Part shown: piece by piece, positions 26,221-33,203 of the stretch
How positions within the stretch are numbered: the first letter of the stretch is position 1
Layout of the letters: the number at the start of each line of letters is the position of its first letter
Assembly (NCBI GenBank): GCA_026389845.1
Contig: JAPLHB010000203.1
Coordinates: 1 to 64,000 of the forward strand
Direction: 5' to 3'
Length of the DNA stretch: 64,000 bases
DNA from: Chloroflexota bacterium
Lineage (GTDB): Bacteria; Chloroflexota; Anaerolineae; CG2-30-64-16
Translations under genes and position numbers: made by a program
The notes under the pieces: model-generated
What the model saw: only the letters and a program-made list of their open reading frames with translations
The model's database searches: none
What the model was told of the DNA's origin: nothing

Positions 26221-26685
26221 ATGAAGCCAAAACCTGCTTCCGCGCTGACCCCAAAAGGTGTTTTGCTTTACGTACTTGCCTATCTGCTCTGGCTGGTGAG
26301 CATCGTGGTCTGCGTGGTGGCCGTCATCCAACTCCGTGCCACGGCCAACGCACTCTGGGCGGCGCTCGGCGGCGACCGTTACTCGGTTGGCGTGGTCAAC
26401 CAGGTGAGTCTGCTGTTGGGTGGCCTGGCTGCTCTGATTTATGTGATGTACCTGGAGAGTTATTATCGTGGAAGCGTCACCCGCCGAGTCCAGCGGCCGG
26501 AAGCCAGCAGTGCTGCTCCCACCCAAGGGCCGGTTTTGCGTCGAAGCCGCATTTCGCAGTGGTTGACCCGCGTAGGGTTGGCTGTTCTGCTGCGACGTTT
26601 TGCGATTACGATTGCCATTCCACTCGGTGTAATTGTCATTTCCCTGGCGCTGCTCGAAGTTGCCCTGCGTGCCATACATCGGTAG
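26221..26685 (+). CDS. Small hydrophobic membrane protein of unknown function
   Basis: About 154 residues with three predicted membrane helices (VLLYVLAYLLWLVSIVVCVV; SLLLGGLAALIYVMYLESYY; FAITIAIPLGVIVISLALLE) and a basic, Ser/Pro-rich cytoplasmic stretch between the second and third. No recognised family. The start is ATG 26221, or GTG 26203 in the same frame; no strong RBS is seen. The stop codon TAG is part of the GTAGGGGCGGG arm of a family-2 palindromic repeat, so the original C-terminus may have been different. Confidence 0.6.
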   Translation: MKPKPASALTPKGVLLYVLAYLLWLVSIVVCVVAVIQLRATANALWAALGGDRYSVGVVNQVSLLLGGLAALIYVMYLESYYRGSVTRRVQRPEASSAAPTQGPVLRRSRISQWLTRVGLAVLLRRFAITIAIPLGVIVISLALLEVALRAIHR

Positions 26686-26779
26686 GGGCGGGTTTTCTGT
26701 GGTTGATGCTGGCCTGCCTGGTATGGCAGCAACGCGGTGCCGGCAAGCTTCCCGTCGACGCGGAGAAACCCGCCCCTAC
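26682..26779. repeat. Palindromic repeat, family 2, copy 2 (inverted relative to copy 1)
   Basis: The left arm GTAGGGGCGGGTTTTCTGTGG supplies the TAG stop of the preceding gene. The right arm ends GAGAAACCCGCCCCTAC and is followed by AACGGATTTTGAACA, the reverse complement of the flank of copy 1. It lies just before the start of the large uronate-utilisation operon. Confidence 0.8.
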
Positions 26780-26817
26780 AACGGATTTTGAACACGCCCC
26801 ATCGGGAAGAGGAAAAG

Positions 26818-29244
26818 ATGCCTGTTTACTATGCTCGCTATGAACTTGCAGACGGTTACATCCACAACTGGCTGTTCGCTGGCCCTCAGGCCATCCCCGT
26901 GCTTGACCTGGATCACTATCAGGGCCAGGACTGGAAGTTGCAGATTGCCCGCCATTACCACGTGCCAGGCACCTCGGAGGTGCCTGGCACGTCCCAACCT
27001 CCAGTACAGGACGAAGCCTTTGTGGTGGACGACACTGCGCTTACGTGGAAGTACTACCGCTGCGACGACGATCACTTCGTTGACTGCACGGCCTTTTATC
27101 ACATCTGCCATTACCTGCGCAGTTGGGCCTACAGTCGGGTCGTGAGTCCTGCGGCGCGGGAGGTGACGTGCATCCTGACGACCAACGGCCCGGCGGATGT
27201 CTGGCTGAACGGTAAGCACGTCCATCGCCATGAGCATTTCCATCATCAGATACCGGTGAGTGTCTCTTTTCGGGCCAAGCTGAAGAAAGGGCCAAACGAC
27301 TTCCTGGTGCGCTTTGAAGCGGTGGCGGCGCGCGAATGTCCGTATGCAATGGCGTTGCGGATCCTGGACCCATTGCCGGAAGCGTTCGTGTTCGTGCCAA
27401 CTTCACACGCGGGCGTGGCTCGCCGTCAAACTGTCGAAAGAGCCATTGAGGCGGCGTATCTGGATCGAGATGTGTACGTGTGGGACGACGACATCACCGT
27501 GCACTGGCCTGAGGAGATGGTTGCATCGGCCGAACTGACAGTTCGTCTCCAGAAACCATCGGGCTGGATCTATTCAGAGGCACGCCCGACCGTCTCGGCT
27601 GGATACAAGAAGTCCATGGGCCAGCCGTTTCAAGTGCCGGAGGGCCCATTCCAGATCTTCTTGATCCCCTCGCTGCAAGAGTATTACGAGGGCAATTTGC
27701 GTCTGGAACGCAAGGTCGCCTTGGCGGCGGTGCGCAACAAATACTCGCAGACCTCATACGGCACATTTGACGAGCGTCGCGGCGAGGCGCTAATGGATGC
27801 GGCTCGGCGTGAGATCAATCTCTTTTCCGAGATCGCCAAGATGGCGCTGGGCGATTGGGCCGATGTGAAGAACGACGTGATCCTGGAGGCCATCGAGGGG
27901 ATCAACCAACGCAAGGATTGCAGCGACTTCTACCTGGTCGGCCTATTGGGGATGTTGCAGCGCTACGGCGACGATCCCTCATTCCCGGAGTCACTCAGGC
28001 AGCCGCTCGAGGCGTGTGTCCTCAACTTCAAATACTGGGCAGACGAGCCGGGCGCTGATTCGATGTGGTTCTGGTCGGAAAACCACCAAATTCTGTTTCA
28101 CGCCTGCGAGATCCTGGCCGGTCAGCTTTATCCGGAGCGCACCTTTACAAACGCCGACCAGACCGGTCAATGGCATCGCGAAAAAGGCGAACGCCTGGCG
28201 ATTTCCTGGCTGCTCAAGCGCGGCGCGGGCGGCTTCAGCGAATGGGACTCGAACTGCTATTTCGAAGAGGACCTGCTGGCCCTTTCGCACCTGGCTGACC
28301 TGGCCGATAGCCAGCCCGTCTATGACCTCGCCACCGTCATCATGGACAAGATGTTTCTGACGATGGCGCTCAATTCGTACAAGGGGACGTTCGGCTCAAC
28401 CCACGGGCGTACCTACACCCCGCACATCAAAGGCGCGCGCGGGGAATCCACCGCAGGCATCAGCCGTCTGATGTGGGGCATGGGCGTTTTCAACGACAAG
28501 ATCCTGGCAACGGTCAGCCTGGCGTGCGTGGAGAACTACGGATTTCCGCGCATCATCGGCGACATCGCCGCCGACCTGCCCGAGGAGATGTGGAACCGCG
28601 AGCGCCACGCGGGCACATATGAAGAGTGGCGCGACCGGGCGGCGGGCGACTGGGAAGTGAACAAGGTGACGTACAAGACGCCGGATTCCATGCTCTGCTC
28701 CGCACAGGACTACCATCCGGGCGCAAAGGGCGTCCAGGAGCACATCTGGCAGGCCACTTTCGGGCCGGACGCCGTCGCCTTTGTCACGCATCCGCCCTGC
28801 CTGAGCGAAGAGGGCTCGCACCGTCCCGGCTTTTGGCATGGGAACGTGGTTCTGCCGCGCGTGGCGCAGTGGAAGGACGTGCTCGTCGCGGTTCACAAAC
28901 TGCCGGACGACGACTGGCTGGGCTTTACGCACGCCTATTTCCCCGCCTGGGCGTTTGATGAGCACCTGGGCCGTGCTGCGCTCGACGGCGATTTCGGCGC
29001 TTTCCAAGACAAGATCCTCGCACTGGATGTGGCTTTTGGCGACCTGGCGATGCGCTGTGCCACCCTGCGCGGCGACATGTTGGCCTTCGGCTGGGAAGGA
29101 GCGTTCTTGCGCAACGAGCAGCCGCAGCCGCTTTCCGGCTTCAAGCACTATGACAACCCGTACTGCGTTGCCGACTTGCCCGCTGCGGAGTTGGAGGTTC
29201 GTTACGGCGACCAGGTCATGCGGCTGAACTTTGCGGCTGGGTGA
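26818..29244 (+). CDS. Large protein of unknown function, paralogue of 33204-35798 (putative carbohydrate-active toroid)
   Basis: 808 residues, soluble, no signal peptide. The N-terminal about 330 residues look beta-rich (carbohydrate-binding-like: TTNGPADVWLNGKHVHRH). The central part (about 350-620) looks like an alpha/alpha barrel with the conserved run KDCSDF, FKYWADEPG, WSENHQILFHACEILAGQLY and GFSEWDSNCYFEEDLLAL, then FGSTHGRTYTPHIKG. The same motifs are shared with 33204-35798. Invariant His/Glu/Asn/Tyr residues suggest an active site of a polysaccharide lyase or glycoside hydrolase, but no known family is recognised. Residues about 48-58 come from an in-frame palindrome. It is the first gene of the operon with radical SAM and GH67; the start is ATG 26818 after GAAGAGGAAAAG. 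Confidence 0.72.
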   Translation: MPVYYARYELADGYIHNWLFAGPQAIPVLDLDHYQGQDWKLQIARHYHVPGTSEVPGTSQPPVQDEAFVVDDTALTWKYYRCDDDHFVDCTAFYHICHYLRSWAYSRVVSPAAREVTCILTTNGPADVWLNGKHVHRHEHFHHQIPVSVSFRAKLKKGPNDFLVRFEAVAARECPYAMALRILDPLPEAFVFVPTSHAGVARRQTVERAIEAAYLDRDVYVWDDDITVHWPEEMVASAELTVRLQKPSGWIYSEARPTVSAGYKKSMGQPFQVPEGPFQIFLIPSLQEYYEGNLRLERKVALAAVRNKYSQTSYGTFDERRGEALMDAARREINLFSEIAKMALGDWADVKNDVILEAIEGINQRKDCSDFYLVGLLGMLQRYGDDPSFPESLRQPLEACVLNFKYWADEPGADSMWFWSENHQILFHACEILAGQLYPERTFTNADQTGQWHREKGERLAISWLLKRGAGGFSEWDSNCYFEEDLLALSHLADLADSQPVYDLATVIMDKMFLTMALNSYKGTFGSTHGRTYTPHIKGARGESTAGISRLMWGMGVFNDKILATVSLACVENYGFPRIIGDIAADLPEEMWNRERHAGTYEEWRDRAAGDWEVNKVTYKTPDSMLCSAQDYHPGAKGVQEHIWQATFGPDAVAFVTHPPCLSEEGSHRPGFWHGNVVLPRVAQWKDVLVAVHKLPDDDWLGFTHAYFPAWAFDEHLGRAALDGDFGAFQDKILALDVAFGDLAMRCATLRGDMLAFGWEGAFLRNEQPQPLSGFKHYDNPYCVADLPAAELEVRYGDQVMRLNFAAG
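26960..26992. repeat. In-frame 33-bp palindrome (family 4, copy 1)
   Basis: Perfect palindrome of two 16-nt arms (ACGTGCCAGGCACCTC and its complement) around one G. It encodes the HVPGTSEVPGTS segment of the 26818 protein. A longer relative occurs in frame at 52002-52055. Confidence 0.85.
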
Positions 29245-29254
29245 CCGGCGCGCC

Positions 29255-31042
29255 ATGAAAGTCATGTTGATCTTCCCGCCACAGTGGACACCGGCGATGC
29301 CGCACCTGGCACTGCCGGTACTCACTGCTGCGCTGCGCGCGCATGGCGTGGAGGTCATCCAACGCGATCTGAACCTCGAAACCTACGACGCGATCTTGAC
29401 CCGCGCCTATCTTGAGCAGTCCATTGACCGTCTCAACGCCCGCTATCCACGCGGGCATCGGCGCGGCCGTCCTGTTCCCGAAAGGGTCCAGTGGGCTTGG
29501 GCAGAGGGGCCGAAGTTGGCAGCGCAAGTCGAGGCGGCCAAAGCGGTGTTTCGCAGTCCAGCGTTTTACGATGGGGAGCGGAGCCGGGCGGCGTTTCTGG
29601 TCATCGCGCAGGCGCTCGAATTGGTTTCGTTGCCCTACTTCCCGGCGCAATTCGATCTCCTGAGCTACCAACCGGCCTTGCCGGTGGATAGCAGCCGGCA
29701 CTTGCTGCAGGCGGTGCGCGATCCGGGGCGCAACATGCTCCTGGACATCTTCCGCCGCGGCATCATCCCCGACATCGTCCGTGAGCGGCCCGACATCGTC
29801 GGCATCTCGATTCCCACCCGGGGGCAGATGCCAGCGGCGATGACCCTGGCGTATCTGATCAAACAGGCGGGCCTGGATTGCCACATCACCGTGGGCGGGC
29901 CGCATGTCTCCATGCTCCGCGAGCAGATCCCGCAGACGCCGGGGCTGTTCAAGCTGATTGACAGCGCCGTCGTGTTCGACGGCGAAGTGCCATTGCTCCG
30001 ACTCGCTGGGGCGTTGGACGGCGACGGCAACCTGAGCGATGTCCCGAATCTGATCTACAAGCTGGGCGACCAGGTTCGCGTGAACCCAGTGACACATGCC
30101 GGCAGCAGCGGCTTGGGCCGCTCCGCTGCCGACCGGATGCCCGATTTCGATGGCTTGCCGCTCGACCGTTACCTGGCGCCTGATCTGGTGTTGCCGCTCA
30201 TCACGGCGCACGGCTGTTATCACGGCCGATGCGCCTTCTGCAATGTCGGATATGGGACCGGCGAAGGATTCCATGCGCTGCCGGTGGACCAGGTTTTTGA
30301 ACAGATCATGACCCTGCAGAAGAAGCACGACGTGCGCCACATCTTCTTCGCCGACGAAGCCATCCCCCCGCGCACGTTGCGCCTGCTCTCGGCGAAACTC
30401 GCAGAACAGGGTTCGCCGGTCGCGTGGTGTGGATGTGCGCGATTGGAGCCTGGGCTATCGGAGCAGTTGCTGGGGAGCATGGCGGCCGGAGGCTGCCGGA
30501 TGCTGCTCTTCGGGTTGGAGACAGCCTCGGAACGAGTGATTCGGCACATGATCAAGGGCACACGCCGCGAGACCATGAGCCAGGTGCTGCACGCCAGCGC
30601 GCAGGCCGGCATCTGGAATCACACGTTTTTCTTCTTTGGCTTTCCCACAGAAACCATGCAAGACGCGCAGGAGACGGTTAACTTTCTCTATGCCCATCAA
30701 GACTCGGTGCACTCGGCGTCGCCCGGCGTGTTTGTCCTGGAACGCTTTTCGCCGGTCCATGTTGACCCGACCAAGTTCGGCGTCAGGCGCGTTATTGACG
30801 AGCCTGATCAAGACCTGGCGATCTATTTCGATTACGAGCTTGAGGCGGGGCTAGATGAGAACATGGCGCGCACCCTTGTCGAGGGATTGTTAGGCGCCCT
30901 GCCCACCAAACGGTACGGCCAGTACTATCTCCATGATGTGAATCGTTTCTTGTACGCCAGCCACCTGCACGCCCAGGGACAACCGTTTCCGCTTTGGCTG
31001 GCGGACGAGGCGGTCACATCGGTCGAAGGACAAGAGGGTTGA
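29255..31042 (+). CDS. Radical SAM protein with N-terminal B12-binding-type domain
   Basis: 595 residues. The N-terminal Rossmann-like segment (MKVMLIFPPQ; later DIVGISIPTRGQMPAAM, DCHITVGGPHVSML) matches the cobalamin-binding domain found in class B radical SAM enzymes. The radical SAM core has the cluster motif CYHGRCAFC, a CX4CX2C variant of the usual CX3CX2C, followed by HIFFADEAIPP, LLFGLETASERVI and HTFFFFGFPTET. It lies 10 nt after the toroid gene and 11 nt before GH67. Such enzymes often methylate or rearrange unactivated carbons. A role on a modified sugar is inferred only from context. Confidence 0.88.
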   Translation: MKVMLIFPPQWTPAMPHLALPVLTAALRAHGVEVIQRDLNLETYDAILTRAYLEQSIDRLNARYPRGHRRGRPVPERVQWAWAEGPKLAAQVEAAKAVFRSPAFYDGERSRAAFLVIAQALELVSLPYFPAQFDLLSYQPALPVDSSRHLLQAVRDPGRNMLLDIFRRGIIPDIVRERPDIVGISIPTRGQMPAAMTLAYLIKQAGLDCHITVGGPHVSMLREQIPQTPGLFKLIDSAVVFDGEVPLLRLAGALDGDGNLSDVPNLIYKLGDQVRVNPVTHAGSSGLGRSAADRMPDFDGLPLDRYLAPDLVLPLITAHGCYHGRCAFCNVGYGTGEGFHALPVDQVFEQIMTLQKKHDVRHIFFADEAIPPRTLRLLSAKLAEQGSPVAWCGCARLEPGLSEQLLGSMAAGGCRMLLFGLETASERVIRHMIKGTRRETMSQVLHASAQAGIWNHTFFFFGFPTETMQDAQETVNFLYAHQDSVHSASPGVFVLERFSPVHVDPTKFGVRRVIDEPDQDLAIYFDYELEAGLDENMARTLVEGLLGALPTKRYGQYYLHDVNRFLYASHLHAQGQPFPLWLADEAVTSVEGQEG

Positions 31043-31053
31043 AGGTCGCCAAC

Positions 31054-33189
31054 ATGAGAGGCGAAGACGGCTACGAACTGTGGTTACGATATCGCCGGGT
31101 GGATGATGCGGACCACTTGGCGCAATACCGCGAGACGATCCGCAGTGCGGCAGTGCTCGGTACAGGCGCAACAGCCGCGATCATACGCAGTGAGCTTGGC
31201 CGGGCGCTGCCCGTCCTGCTGGACAACTCGGTGCCGATCTCCCGAGAGCCGTCCGGCAGCGCCCTGGTCGTGGGCACGGCTGACGAACTGGCAGCCGTCG
31301 GTGTGACCCTAGCACAGGCCGAGCGCCGCCGTTTGGGCGAGGAAGGGTTCTTGATCCGTCATCATCAGACCGAGAGCAATAACTGGCTTCTCATTGGGGG
31401 CAACTCCGGGCCGGCCGTTCTGACGGGGATATTCCACTTCCTGCGGCTGCTCCAGACGCACCAGAATATTCACGCCCTCGACCTTATGAGCCGCCCCCGG
31501 ATCCGCCACCGCATCCTCGCGCACTGGGACAATCTCGACGGCTCCATCGAGCGCGGCTACGCGGGGCGATCGCTGTGGAACTGGGATGAGCTGCCGAGAC
31601 GCATAGACCCGCGCTACCACGACTATGCCCGAGCCTGCGCCTCCATCGGCATCAACGGCGCCTGCCTGAACAACGTTAACGCCAGCGCCAGAAGCCTGAC
31701 CGCCGAATACCTGGAGAAAGCCGCCGCGCTGGCGGATGTCTTCCGGCCCTATGGTATGCGCGTCTACCTATCGCCCGTTTTCTCCGCCCCTATGGTGCTC
31801 GGGGGCCTGTCCACCAGCGACCCGCGAGACCCGGCCGTCGCCGCGTGGTGGCGGCGCAAGGCAGATGAGATCTATCGTCTGATCCCGGACTTCGGCGGTT
31901 TCCAGGTCAAGGCGAACTCGGAGGGGCAGCCGGGCCCGCAAGACTACGGCGCAAACCATGCCGATGGCGCCAACATGCTCGCCGATGCGCTCGCGCCGCA
32001 TGGCGGCATGGTGCTCTGGCGCGCCTTCGTCTACGATACGACCGTTGACGCGGACAGGGCTAAGTGCGCCTACAAGGAATTTGTGCCCCTGGATGGCAGG
32101 TTCCGCCCCAACGTTTTCGTGCAGGTGAAGAACGGCCCGGTTGATTTCCAGCCGAGAGAACCGTTCCATCCCCTCTTTGGCGCCATGAAAGGGACGCCCC
32201 TGGCGTTGGAGCTCCAGATCACCCAAGAATACCTCGGCCAGTCGGTTCATCTGGTCTACCTGGGCCCCATGTGGGAGGAGATCCTGGGGTCGGATACCTG
32301 TGCTGACGGAGCAGTCCCTCATGCCCCACGTGTCGCCGCGGAGCATGACAGTGGGCCGCGGATGGGCGCGGACGGACGCGGATTTTCCTCTTTATCCGCG
32401 CTTATCCGCAACGATCCGCGGCCTGTTCTCGGGGCCGGTTCGACGGTCGCCGAGGTTGTGGATGGCTCGTTGAACGAGCACGCTACCTCGTGCATCATCG
32501 GCGTCGCCAACACCGGCTCCGATCGCAATTGGTGCGGCCATCACTTCGCCCAGGCAAACTGGTATGCCTTCGGCCGCCTTGCCTGGGATGACAGCCTGAG
32601 CGCCCAAACGATCGCCGACGAATGGACTCGCATGACCTGGTCGAGCGACCCGTCTGTGGTGGACGCGATCGAGACGATGATGCTTGGCTCCTGGGAATCC
32701 TGCATCAACACCATGACCCCGTTGGGCCTGCATCACCTCATGCAGGAAGGCCATCACTATGGGCCTGATCCGGGTTTCCAGGCCGCGAAACGCGTGGACT
32801 GGAACAACGTTTACTTTCATCGGGCTGATAAGCGTGGCATCGGCTTTGACCGCAGCAGCACCGGCAGCAATGCGGTTAGCCAGTATCACCGCCCCTTGCG
32901 CGAGCAGTTCGATGAAATTGAGATCTGTCCTGAAAAGTTCCTGCTGTGGTTTCATCACGTGCCCTGGGATCATCGCCTCCCATCCGGCAGCACACTCTGG
33001 GGGGAGTTACAGCATCGCTACGATGCGGGCGTCGCCTTTGTCGAACGGATGCGTGACATCTGGCAGGATGTGCAGGCCGGAATTGACCCCCAGCGTCACG
33101 CGCACGTCAGCCGGCGACTGGAGCAGCAGCTAGATAACGCGCGCTTGTGGCGACAGGTGTGCATCCACTACTTCAGTCAGTTTAGGTGA
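31054..33189 (+). CDS. Alpha-glucuronidase (GH67)
   Basis: A 711-residue GH67 enzyme that removes (4-O-methyl-)glucuronic acid from xylo-oligosaccharides. There is no signal peptide, so it is intracellular. Conserved blocks are AHWDNLDGSIERGYAG, NGACLNNVNA, FQVKANSEGQPGP (E290, fits the general acid), YKEFVPLDG (D347), VKNGPVDFQPREP (E369) and FQ-type QITQEYLGQ, with a C-terminal WFHHVPWDHRLPSG. Residues 434-457 (GPRMGADGRGF...) derive from an in-frame palindromic repeat inserted in a loop after the catalytic barrel core. ATG 31054 follows the radical SAM gene by 11 nt. Confidence 0.95.
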   Translation: MRGEDGYELWLRYRRVDDADHLAQYRETIRSAAVLGTGATAAIIRSELGRALPVLLDNSVPISREPSGSALVVGTADELAAVGVTLAQAERRRLGEEGFLIRHHQTESNNWLLIGGNSGPAVLTGIFHFLRLLQTHQNIHALDLMSRPRIRHRILAHWDNLDGSIERGYAGRSLWNWDELPRRIDPRYHDYARACASIGINGACLNNVNASARSLTAEYLEKAAALADVFRPYGMRVYLSPVFSAPMVLGGLSTSDPRDPAVAAWWRRKADEIYRLIPDFGGFQVKANSEGQPGPQDYGANHADGANMLADALAPHGGMVLWRAFVYDTTVDADRAKCAYKEFVPLDGRFRPNVFVQVKNGPVDFQPREPFHPLFGAMKGTPLALELQITQEYLGQSVHLVYLGPMWEEILGSDTCADGAVPHAPRVAAEHDSGPRMGADGRGFSSLSALIRNDPRPVLGAGSTVAEVVDGSLNEHATSCIIGVANTGSDRNWCGHHFAQANWYAFGRLAWDDSLSAQTIADEWTRMTWSSDPSVVDAIETMMLGSWESCINTMTPLGLHHLMQEGHHYGPDPGFQAAKRVDWNNVYFHRADKRGIGFDRSSTGSNAVSQYHRPLREQFDEIEICPEKFLLWFHHVPWDHRLPSGSTLWGELQHRYDAGVAFVERMRDIWQDVQAGIDPQRHAHVSRRLEQQLDNARLWRQVCIHYFSQFR
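32353..32423. repeat. In-frame palindromic repeat inside GH67 (family 5, copy 1)
   Basis: The left arm begins GGGCCGCGGAT with a following GGACGCGGAT, and the right arm has TTATCCGC and GATCCGCGGCC. It adds about 24 codons between the QITQEYLG region and the later AEVVDGS block without a frameshift. Related copies lie at 45620 and 47659. Confidence 0.8.
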
Positions 33190-33203
33190 GGAGGCGTATA
33201 GCC

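Noticed and set aside
26184-26843. 219-codon plus-strand frame overlapping the small membrane protein and the repeat
   Set aside because: Other frame of the membrane protein gene; no hydrophobic or family pattern, and it reads through a repeat.
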